In this document: in pieces, positions 1 to 6,204 of the stretch
How the letters are laid out: each line of letters opens with the position of its first letter
How positions within the stretch are numbered: the stretch's first letter is position 1
Assembly: GCA_001986395.2 (NCBI GenBank)
Contig: MQVO02000255.1
Span: 1-12,813, forward strand
Reading direction: 5' to 3'
Origin: Irpex lacteus
Taxonomy: Eukaryota > Basidiomycota > Agaricomycetes > Polyporales > Irpicaceae
DNA: 12,813 nucleotides
Translations under genes and position numbers: made by a program
The notes under the pieces: generated by a model
What the model saw: the letters and a program-made list of their open reading frames with translations, nothing else
Databases searched by the model: none
Told to the model about the DNA's origin: nothing

Positions 1-93
1 AAATGTAAGTACTGTAAAGTATTAAGTTTAACATTACTAATTTATTAAATAGACTATATGCTCAATTATTGTCAATAAAAAATCTTTCAGCCC

Positions 94-116
94 AGCCACT
101 TTCTGGTAGAGTGGCT
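94..116 (+). other. Stem-loop followed by T-rich run
   Basis: AGCCACT (94-100) pairs perfectly with AGTGGCT (110-116) around a 9-nt loop, and a T-rich stretch follows. It resembles a processing or termination hairpin at the end of something lying left of the window. No function can be shown. Confidence 0.4.
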
Positions 117-317
117 TATTCTTTTGTTTTATAAAAAAAAGGGAGTTAGTAATAAATTTTATTTTAATTTAAAGTTAAGATATTAAAAAGGGAACAGATG
201 ATTCTTATATAATAGTTTAAAACTAAATCATAAATTAAATCTTAATATTCATATTTTCAATATAATTGTAATCCTATTGCTTTATTGTCATTGCTGGATC
301 TATAGTTTAATCATCCA

Positions 318-345
318 CCCAAAAAAACTAATTATTTCTAATTCC
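318..345. repeat. Degenerate half of dispersed palindrome
   Basis: CCC plus an A7 run and ACTAATTATTTCTAATTCC follow the left part of the dispersed palindrome, but the mirror arm is lost. It lies directly against the next copy, at 349. Confidence 0.5.
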
Positions 346-348
346 ATT

Positions 349-432
349 CCAAAAAACTAGGCTCTAATTAAAATTTAATTTAATTAAATTTTAATAATCG
401 CGGATGAAAGAATTATAACTAGTTTTTTGGGG
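349..432. repeat. Dispersed palindrome interrupted by an insert
   Basis: The left arm CCAAAAAACTAGG (349-361) and right arm ATAACTAGTTTTTTGGGG (415-432) belong to the family, but the tip is replaced by about 50 nt that include the 29-bp AT palindrome at 367-395. It has the reverse orientation, unlike the other copies in the left half of the window. It looks like one palindrome nested in another. Confidence 0.75.
367..395. repeat. 29-bp AT-only palindrome, copy 1
   Basis: ATTAAAATTTAATT (367-380) and AATTAAATTTTAAT (382-395) are exact reverse complements around a single T. An exact inverted copy is at 11881-11909. Confidence 0.8.
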
Positions 433-528
433 AAGAATACATAAAATTAAATAAAATATTATAAATAAAAATAATTAAATAAATATATTTTAATTTAAGT
501 TATATCTAAATAAAAAAAGTATTTAATT

Positions 529-544
529 ATATAAGAGAGTATAA
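529..544 (+). repeat. 16-bp direct repeat, copy 1
   Basis: ATATAAGAGAGTATAA occurs here and again, identical, at 884-899. The flanks differ. Possible shared signal or duplication trace. Confidence 0.6.
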
Positions 545-738
545 ATTTTACTAAAATAATTTATTAAAAAAAAAAAAGATATAAAAACATAAAATAATTA
601 TTAATATATACAATCTCTCTTCTTACTAACTATAATTCTCTCTACCCTTTTTTTAATTAAATAAAAAAGGAGAAAACTATAATAATTTATTAAAAATAGA
701 AGAAAACTAGGTAATTTAGATTCTAGTTTTAAAAATAA

Positions 739-787
739 CCCCACAAAAACTAGTTAGAATTAATTATAATTCCTAGTTTTTTGGGGG
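739..787. repeat. Dispersed palindrome (forward orientation)
   Basis: CCCCACAAAAACTAGTTAG begins the element; the mirror arm ends in CCTAGTTTTTTGGGGG. One base of the A-run differs (ACAAAAA). The tip is AATTAATTATAATT. Confidence 0.85.
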
Positions 788-883
788 ATCTGTGAAGATT
801 ATTATTATATATTGGATATTAAGATTAAAAAAGGTTTATTAATATCTATTAACGATAGTAAAATAGCTATAAATGATAGTAAA

Positions 884-899
884 ATATAAGAGAGTATAA
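884..899 (+). repeat. 16-bp direct repeat, copy 2
   Basis: Identical to 529-544. It lies just after two imperfect GATAGTAAAATA repeats (853 and 874). Confidence 0.6.
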
Positions 900-1115
900 C
901 TTAAACCAAGTCTCTCATTTTCATTATATTTTGAAGTAAGGAAAGAGTAATAAGATTTCAGCAAGTAATAAGATATATCCAAGTTTAAGATCTATGAAAG
1001 TTTAATAGGAGACTAGTAAGACTTAAAGGTGTGGGTGGAAAGGGATAGTTCCATCGATAAAGAGGAAGGCATGTGTAATAAACAAGGAATGAATATTATA
1101 AATCCAAACAATCCA

Positions 1116-1171
1116 CCAAAAAACTAGTTATAATTAATTCTACCGCGATAGCGACCCTAGTTTTTTTGGGG
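1116..1171. repeat. Dispersed palindrome with GC-rich tip insert
   Basis: Arms CCAAAAAACTAGTTATAATT and CCCTAGTTTTTTTGGGG flank a tip in which CTACCGCGATAGCGAC replaces the usual AT-rich apex. CGCGATAGCG is itself a small hairpin, so the tip seems to tolerate inserts. Confidence 0.75.
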
Positions 1172-1297
1172 TATGATAATAAAACTGTTCAACAAAAAGA
1201 CATTAATTGATCGAAACGCAGTTTAGGGAAGGATGCTCTAACTCATAGAAAGAAAAGAGTAGGGGTGGAATCTTAATAATAAGATAGTGTCCATACA

Positions 1298-1369
1298 TGC
1301 GGTATAGTGTAAAGGTTGGCACAATAGCCTCATGAGCTGTTAGAGCAGGTTCAATTCCTGATGCCGCAA
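1298..1369 (+). tRNA. trnM: tRNA-Met (CAU)
   Basis: A 72-nt cloverleaf. Acceptor TGCGGTA (1298-1304) pairs with TGCCGCA (1362-1368), seven pairs including one G-U, and A1369 is the discriminator. The anticodon stem ATAGC/GCTGT encloses loop CTCATGA with anticodon CAT at 1331-1333. The T-arm has loop TTCAATT with one mismatched outer pair. It is the first of three clustered + strand tRNAs. Whether it is the initiator, the elongator, or an Ile tRNA with a modified C34 cannot be decided from the anticodon alone. Confidence 0.9.
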
Positions 1370-1389
1370 TAGAAATAAAATAAAGACCG

Positions 1390-1460
1390 GGTCTTTTTGT
1401 ATAAAGGCAGTACAGCTACCCTTCACGTAGCAAGTATCAGTTCGATTCTGATAAAGACTA
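1390..1460 (+). tRNA. trnE: tRNA-Glu (UUC)
   Basis: A 71-nt cloverleaf. Acceptor GGTCTTT (1390-1396) pairs with AAAGACT (1453-1459), with discriminator A1460. The anticodon stem GCTAC/GTAGC is perfect, with loop CCTTCAC and anticodon TTC at 1422-1424. The T-arm ATCAG/CTGAT with loop TTCGATT is canonical. It lies 20 nt after tRNA-Met. Confidence 0.93.
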
Positions 1461-1537
1461 TATTCTTAATTTCTTTATGCCTTTTTATTTTTATAATGGG
1501 GGGTGTTGGTATTTGTTTAAAAAGGGAAAGGAGTAAA

Positions 1538-1611
1538 TGAGTTGTAGTTTAATTTGGCAGAACGTCATTTTTTGGTAGTGAATAATATCAGTTCGAATCT
1601 GGTCAACTCAG
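1538..1611 (+). tRNA. trnQ: tRNA-Gln (UUG)
   Basis: A 74-nt cloverleaf. Acceptor TGAGTTG (1538-1544) pairs perfectly with CAACTCA (1604-1610), with discriminator G1611. The anticodon stem TCATT/AGTGA (one G-U) encloses loop TTTTGGT with anticodon TTG at 1572-1574. The T-arm ATCAG/CTGGT has loop TTCGAAT. Third tRNA of the cluster; the RT block begins just downstream. Confidence 0.92.
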
Positions 1612-1738
1612 TAAAAAAATTTTTTTTAAAATTAACTAACAAGGGGTAACTTCAGGCTACTAATTTTAATAGTTTTATCGTAAGATGAGTTGGGGTATTT
1701 ACAAGAAGTTTTTAATTTATCTAAAATATAATAATTAA

Positions 1739-2050
1739 TTAAATGGGTTTATAATATTATCCACAATCTGGTCTAACAAAGCTTCATGTCTGGCTGCGAA
1801 CAACAATCTATATCTTCTATCATGAGCATTTAAAGCCTACATAGGATTTGCCGGATTATGGACCATATCCCATCTAGTTGGAGTAGGTTCACTTACCACT
1901 CTAGGATGAGTTATTTACCATCTTCTTTGTCTAGGTGTATTTAACACCGAATCATCTAGGCCTTGAATAGTATCTTGACTACTAGTTCTACTTATAGAAC
2001 CTAATCTAAGGAGGAACCACAACCTTATTTTAAATGTAAAAATAAAATAA
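1739..2050 (+). CDS. Code-4 open frame, hydrophobic, ambiguous strand
   Basis: Reading TGA as Trp, this + frame is open for 103 codons and ends at TAA 2048-2050. It contains four TGA codons and predicts a Trp- and Leu-rich membrane-like protein with segments such as AYIGFAGLWTISHLVGVG. There is no ATG: an in-frame ATG at 1685 is separated by a TAA at 1736. Leu codons are mostly CTA/CTT, unlike a typical AT-rich mitochondrial gene. The opposite strand carries a rival frame (2172 down to about 1736) that is broken by TAA and TAG but uses AGA, GAT and TTA codons and gives polar stretches such as AHDRRYRLLFAARHEALL. Only one strand is likely to have been coding. A faint likeness of YIGFAGL to ATP synthase subunit c was noticed and is not strong enough to name the gene. 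Confidence 0.3.
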
Positions 2051-2401
2051 GACAAATCAAGCTGAGATTTCAATATATATAAAGTGAGAAAGCTTTGCTT
2101 AGCCTCTGATTTGGATCGTACCTTTAGATTATCATCTAAACCCAGCTTCCAGCTTTCCAAAGAAACCTGCAAAAGTGGTCCCTTTAGTCGATTTCTAAAT
2201 GATGTGTAGTTGTTGAAAGAATATATACAATGAAAACAGATAGGTTTAACGGCTCTGTGTCGGTTTAACTATTCCCCGTACGGGTGCCTTTTAAGGGAAA
2301 TTTCTTCAGTCACTTTAAGTATTTAAGTATCAATAAGTCTTAATATCAAACTTAAAAATTCTCGAAGGAAAGGTAAGTAAACTGTAAAAATTCTTAAGAA
2401 A
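2051..2401 (+). other. Untranslated, base-paired leader before ORF114
   Basis: No + strand gene is seen. It holds a perfect hairpin TTTAGAT/ATCTAAA (2123-2140), a direct repeat GGTTTAAC (2243-2250 and 2262-2269) and the palindrome CCCGTACGGG (2275-2284). The density of short helices resembles the region after the RT cluster, so it may be the 5' part of the same RNA. No intron 5' boundary could be assigned. Confidence 0.35.
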
Positions 2402-2746
2402 ATGAAAATTCAATCAATCATGACCTTGTTATCTAACCTATGGGATTTAGTGATCGTAACGTTCACAAGTTTCAGAAGTTATCAGGTAAGGTTTATCCAT
2501 TTACTGGGTAGACTTCTAACCCAATCCCTAACTTCTCTTTTTAGTTACCTTGGTACTAAAGAGGTGATATCTTTGAATAAACAGTCTGAAGAGGAAGTAC
2601 AACCATACAAACCATTACCAAACGTTTCTAAGTTCAAAATCAAATGGCTATCTAATTATCATCCAATTTTCTTAGCCAAAGGAATCTTGAAAAGAGAGAA
2701 ATCTCCTCAATTCGAAATCGAAATTCACACTAATAAAAAACATTAA
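2402..2746 (+). CDS. ORF114, possible N-terminal part of the RT
   Basis: ATG at 2402, TAA at 2744-2746; an in-frame TAA at 2378 fixes the upstream limit. The protein has a hydrophobic first half (about residues 5-52) and a polar, basic second half ending in HTNKKH. Both Trp codons are TGG. The RT frame is already open from 2676 under code 4, so the two frames overlap by about 70 nt. A single-base shift in the A6 run at 2735-2740 would join ORF114 to the RT, giving a protein of more than 600 residues. I do not recognise ORF114 alone. It may be a separate small protein translated before the RT, or the frameshifted N-terminus of the RT. Confidence 0.5.
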   Translation: MKIQSIMTLLSNLWDLVIVTFTSFRSYQVRFIHLLGRLLTQSLTSLFSYLGTKEVISLNKQSEEEVQPYKPLPNVSKFKIKWLSNYHPIFLAKGILKREKSPQFEIEIHTNKKH

Positions 2747-2765
2747 TAGATATATTAATCATCAG

Positions 2766-4253
2766 TTGAATAGATTAAGAAAACACAGAGAAAATCCTCA
2801 AGTATTCTGGATCATAGCAAAATACCTTTTAAATAGTTATACATTTCAGGTAGCTTGTTTTCATCATGTGTTTAGAAATTGGCATAGAACATTACATTTT
2901 AAGAAGGTACTAAGAATCCTGAAAGAAACCGCACAATTAGCTAAAGATTTGACAAATGGAAAATTACAGCCAATTGACTTCAAAAGATTGTACATCCTTA
3001 AAGATGTAAACAATCTAGAGAAAGGTTTTAGACCATTAGGAGTACCAGCCCCTCACTGGAGAGTATTGTTACACGGATTAAACCTAATAATGATAATCTA
3101 CTTTGGTCCATACCAAAGTCCAAACCAACATGGATTCTGGCCCGGAAGAGGAACAGACACAGCATGGAAACAAATCCATTCTGAGGTACTAGTATCCAAC
3201 AATATTTATGAATTTGACTTAAAATCATTCTTTGATACCATAAATCTAACCTATTTAAATCAGATATTAGAATCGATAGGATTACCTGAAGAATTATTGA
3301 AAATGATTGATGTAATGAGTAGAAGTCTGCCGAAAAGTGAACAGTCAGATGCTCCCCCAGGAGTAAGCTTTCCAACTTGGTTAAATAATCAAGAACACTA
3401 CGAAGATGTAATCCATTACTACACAAATCAAAGATTAGAATTATCTAATCCTTTACTTTATATTCTAGGGAAACTATTCTATCATTTGCAATTGATCTTT
3501 GAACCCCGTTTAGCTAATTTTGAATTCCTAAGAGGAGTACCACAAGGATCTCCTCTATCTCCGTTGTTATCCAGCATAGCTTTACATGCCACTCTATTGA
3601 AATGCCCCACTTTAGTACAATATGCCGATGATGGTATCTTGTACGATGTGGAAAATCCAGAAGAAATTCTAAGTTTTCCCGCAAGTTCAGGTATTAAATT
3701 GAATGCATTAAAAAGTCAATGGATCAAAAGAAATGGAGAATGGCTAACAAGTCTAAAATTTTTAGGAAAAAGATTTATACCCAGAAACCTTTTAACAGGT
3801 GAACAGTTAAATCTACAAATGGCACAAGATGGGATTTTAGAAACAGCGACAAGAACACCCAAAGTATTTGTCTTTGAGGATTACGCTCTAATCCAAGAAG
3901 CAGTAATCTATGATATGAAGCAATCAACAACTTCAATTCATCAACCAGAATTAACACCTGATTTTCAGGAATGGTTCAACAGCAAATATTTAGGATTCGT
4001 AAGCAGCAGAATATATAATGGAACAATTGACATAAGCCAAATAGAACAAGATTTTGAATACAGCTTTAAAAAGGGAACTTGGTCTCAATATGAGTCAGAG
4101 AAACCGGACAAAGTTGAATTAACAGTCTTTAATAGTACAAGTATAGCAATATCAGCCCTATTAAGCTATCACGGAAATGTTCAAGTATGGAAACACTTTG
4201 TAAACTCTAATAGAGAAAAATACATTAACCCATTGAGAAAAGGACTTGGATGA
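2766..4253 (+). CDS. Mitochondrial group-II-like reverse transcriptase
   Basis: RNA-dependent DNA polymerase. Numbering from the TTG at 2766, the palm and finger motifs appear in order: RPLGVP (89-94), HGFWPGRGT (122-130), FDLKSFFD (150-157), GVPQGSPLSP (257-266), YADD (286-289), GIKLNALKS (309-317) and FLGKRF (332-337). The catalytic aspartates would be D151, D288 and D289, all present. A longer than usual stretch (about 190-255) separates motifs 3 and 4. A C-terminal block contains KYLGFVSSRIYNG (407-419), which I recall from other fungal mitochondrial RTs. No HNH endonuclease domain is seen. The start is uncertain: no ATG lies near, and the frame opens at 2676 if TGA is Trp. It ends at TGA 4251-4253, but code 4 would read on to TAA 4323-4325 (24 more residues). 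All 11 Trp codons are TGG, unlike nearby frames that use TGA, which hints at a later arrival or constraint. It is intact across every catalytic motif. Confidence 0.88.
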   Translation: MNRLRKHRENPQVFWIIAKYLLNSYTFQVACFHHVFRNWHRTLHFKKVLRILKETAQLAKDLTNGKLQPIDFKRLYILKDVNNLEKGFRPLGVPAPHWRVLLHGLNLIMIIYFGPYQSPNQHGFWPGRGTDTAWKQIHSEVLVSNNIYEFDLKSFFDTINLTYLNQILESIGLPEELLKMIDVMSRSLPKSEQSDAPPGVSFPTWLNNQEHYEDVIHYYTNQRLELSNPLLYILGKLFYHLQLIFEPRLANFEFLRGVPQGSPLSPLLSSIALHATLLKCPTLVQYADDGILYDVENPEEILSFPASSGIKLNALKSQWIKRNGEWLTSLKFLGKRFIPRNLLTGEQLNLQMAQDGILETATRTPKVFVFEDYALIQEAVIYDMKQSTTSIHQPELTPDFQEWFNSKYLGFVSSRIYNGTIDISQIEQDFEYSFKKGTWSQYESEKPDKVELTVFNSTSIAISALLSYHGNVQVWKHFVNSNREKYINPLRKGLG

Positions 4254-4657
4254 CACCTTATTCCAGAGGATATCATACTCAAGCAAGTCCAATACCAATG
4301 ACTCCGATCTCAATCTGGCTATTAAGTTGGAAAGGTCAACTTCTACTAACAATTCTAAGCATCATAATAGTAACGATAATTTGAATAATGATAGTATTAG
4401 TAACAGGAGAATCAGATTCAATTCTAAGTTATTTAATGGAAAGTAGAGGATATATAAACGATTCTATTCAGGATCCTCATTATATCTCAAATCAATTAAT
4501 ATTAGAAGGATATAATTCAACACCAGTGTTAGGATTAACTATCCCAGAAATATTAATTCTACAAAGTACTTTATTAGCCATGAATAATCTGGATATTATA
4601 GTCGATTTTGTAATTAATTTTATAAACATCGATATAATTTACTTAGGTCTAATGTAA
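4250..4657 (+). CDS. ORF135, small membrane protein overlapping RT (code 4)
   Basis: ATG 4250-4252 overlaps the RT stop as ATGA, and the frame ends at TAA 4655-4657 (135 aa). It is open only if TGA at 4382-4384 is Trp. One strong membrane segment (about residues 28-52, LLLTILSIIIVTIIWIMIVL) is followed by a soluble C-terminal domain containing SILSYLMESRGY and GLTIPEILIL. An alternative start is ATG 4298. If the RT also uses code 4 it would extend through 4325 and overlap this frame by 76 nt. I do not recognise the family. Position suggests a partner of the RT, for example membrane tethering, but that is inference only. Standard-code translation sees only its last 89 residues. Confidence 0.55.
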
Positions 4658-4719
4658 CAATCTGTTTAAGACGTATTGATTAGTCGTTATCATAATCTAA
4701 TTTTACACAAAGGTATTAT

Positions 4720-5296
4720 TTAAATCGCCTTGCTCCGATTTAAGTAAAGATTACCCAGGTACTTGTTAAATAAGTCCTTGTTTTTAACATGTAGATCCCT
4801 CTAGACCCTCCTTTACTCGGGCTTGTCCTTCAGGAAGGAGATCAGTACTATTGGAACTATCTACATTAGAGGCATTGCAAGTACAAGCCAACTGGGAGTG
4901 AGTTTTTTAAACCACCTCTTAATTGATGTAGTGCTCTGGCATCCGGTTATCATGGAAGATTAAGAAAAAAAACTAAATAAGACATAATTGTAATTCACAA
5001 TTTTATTTACCTTGGACAGGGAATCTCCGGTGAAAGCCCGTTGTAACATTACAAAAGCAGTGCGGCCCTCTCTTCGGAGTGTGGTGTCGGCGAGTACCTT
5101 CCCGTCCTACAACAGTAAGTTCAATTTCGAAAAAAATTGAAGGAATCTATGGCAACTGTGGAGTTTGAGTTAACTCCCTTAATCTACGCAAGTAGAGGGA
5201 CAAAGAAAATCACCTCGGACGAGTCAAGGTAACTCGTAGCTCTAAACAAGAATTGCCGTGTTCATAATAACCGCGAGGGCCTGGACGAAAGTTTCG
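4720..5296 (+). ncRNA. Highly structured RNA candidate downstream of the RT
   Basis: No frame is open here, but exact helices are unusually dense. They include TTAAATCG/CGATTTAA (4720/4736), CCCAG/CTGGG (4754/4892) enclosing ATGTAGAT/ATCTACAT (4789/4859) and GGCTTGT/ACAAGCC (4820/4883), the last two crossing as a pseudoknot. A long arm GGAC-A-GGGAA/TTCCCGTCC (5014/5099) encloses CTCCG/CGGAG (5025/5075) and TTGTA/TACAA (5041/5050). Then follow hairpins TTCAATTT/AAATTGAA (5120), GGAGTT/AACTCC (5160), CTAC-GCAA-GTAG (5184) and ACGAGT/ACTCGT (5219), and a GAAA-capped stem (5283-5294). GGCCCTC (5064) can also pair with GAGGGCC (5275). GNRA loops and pseudoknots suggest a ribozyme-like RNA such as group II intron domains, but I could not place domain V, intron ends or a known class. 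It may be the RNA partner or template of the RT. Confidence 0.5.
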
Positions 5297-5309
5297 GAAA
5301 AATTATTTA

Positions 5310-5331
5310 TAATTCCTAGTTTTTTTTTGGG
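5310..5331. repeat. Right half of dispersed palindrome
   Basis: TAATTCCTAG followed by a T-run and GGG is a forward-orientation right arm with no left arm. It abuts the end of the structured RNA, so the element or the RNA block was joined here by a break. Confidence 0.7.
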
Positions 5332-5543
5332 AATCATCATGTTTAGGTATAAAAACTAACTAGATAAATTAACACTTTATCTCTTACAAAGTCTTTATAA
5401 AATAATATTAGACAGTATACACTCTTTTAATAATCTTTTCTTAATTTAAAGAATCTATATTGTATCAAGAGCAACAATTACTATCTTGCTTATCTCCGTT
5501 TTTATAGTCTATGATAATTTATCTCTTTTATTTTTAGCCAAAT

Positions 5544-5591
5544 CCCCAAAAAAACTAGTTAGAATTATTTTCTAATTCCTAGTTTTTTGGG
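5544..5591. repeat. Dispersed palindrome (forward)
   Basis: CCCCAAAAAAACTAGTTAG and CCTAGTTTTTTGGG arms, tip AATTATTTTCTAATT. Confidence 0.9.
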
Positions 5592-5668
5592 TATAGGGAA
5601 TATTCGGAGGGTTATTCCATACTACAGCTACTACAAACTCTTTTTATATTTTTATATTTTTAATAAGT

Positions 5669-5714
5669 CCCCAAAAAAACTAGTTAGAATATTTCTAATT
5701 CCTAGTTTTTTGGG
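5669..5714. repeat. Dispersed palindrome (forward)
   Basis: Full arms as in the copy at 5544; the tip is shortened to AATATTTCTAATT. Confidence 0.9.
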
Positions 5715-5833
5715 TGTTATACTATTATTAACTTAATTTTATCCTAGAAAAGTTATTATTATAAGAATATAGCAGCCCGAATAAATTTATATTTACTAAA
5801 TTAATCTATTACGGAACTCTGTGACTAAATAAA

Positions 5834-6109
5834 ATGGGAGAACAATTTAAGATTATAGAATACTCTTTAATCATTTTATTTATTGTTTTATTTATTTTAT
5901 TTAATTTTCCTTTTTAGGTGAAAAGTACTTACTCTACTTTCTTTAATTTTATTATTTTCCTGATCTATATAAATATTATAGATATTCTAAGGAACTCCTC
6001 ATCAGTAGTAGCTTTAACTATCAGTACCTTAGAGACCCTCCCCATAAAACTAATTATTCTAAACCAAACAGCTTGTACTCCAACTGTTTCAACTGTAGTA
6101 GTAATTTAA
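5834..6109 (+). pseudogene. Small hydrophobic ORF with one in-frame TAG
   Basis: ATG at 5834 opens a frame of 27 codons (MGEQFKIIEYSLIILF and a further membrane-like stretch) that meets TAG at 5915-5917. The same frame then continues for 63 codons, with another hydrophobic segment (FFNFIIFLIYINII), to TAA at 6107-6109. The second part alone would need GTG 5918 as start. The single TAG makes this a broken gene, a recoded one, or two unrelated frames. Its C-terminal LNQTACTPTVSTVVVI resembles the tail encoded at 8823-8903. No TGA codon is used. The family is not recognised. It lies about 95 nt beyond the 3' end of rns, on the opposite strand (convergent). Confidence 0.4.
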
Positions 6110-6204
6110 TTTAGTAAAGTAGTAAATCTATTTTATCTAAGTATTAAGATTTAGATATATTATTTAATTATTTTTCTTTAAGTACAAAGGGGGTAAAATA
6201 AATT

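Larger units (their letters stand above)
1..1297. other. AT-rich spacer without a supported gene
   Basis: No convincing reading frame in standard or code-4 translation and no tRNA was seen. The stretch holds a stem-loop at 94-116, degenerate and intact copies of the dispersed palindrome (318, 349, 739, 1116), a 29-bp AT palindrome (367-395), and a 16-bp direct repeat (529 and 884). From about 950 to 1290 the composition is less extreme and purine-rich on the + strand, which could be a decayed structured RNA, but I could not match it to rRNA or an intron class. Confidence 0.6.
5332..5833. other. Spacer with two palindromes
   Basis: No gene supported. Contains palindromes at 5544-5591 and 5669-5714 and otherwise low-complexity AT sequence. 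Confidence 0.6.

Noticed and set aside
1739..2050. ATP synthase subunit c (atp9)
   Set aside because: The likeness is limited to a few residues around YIGFAGL; the conserved Arg-Asn-Pro loop and the catalytic Glu region are not present.
1915..2172. Minus-strand frame of 85 codons as an independent gene
   Set aside because: It mirrors the + strand frame and continues past its stop only with further stops; treated as one side of an unresolved pair, not as its own gene.
3028..3426. Minus-strand frame of 132 codons inside the RT
   Set aside because: Antisense shadow of the intact RT, which carries the full motif series on the + strand. The same applies to minus frames at 3775-3957 and 4161-4352.
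4246..4446. Plus frame of 66 codons after the RT
   Set aside because: Polar, Ser/Asn-rich product overlapping the longer code-4 frame 4250-4657, which has a coherent membrane segment and the ATGA overlap.
4980..5296. RNase P RNA or group I intron core
   Set aside because: The conserved RNase P segments and the group I P, Q, R and S elements were looked for and not found.
5270..5310. Group II intron domain V around the GAAA loop at 5287
   Set aside because: The stem below the loop is only four pairs and lacks the catalytic triad with its complementary 3' strand.
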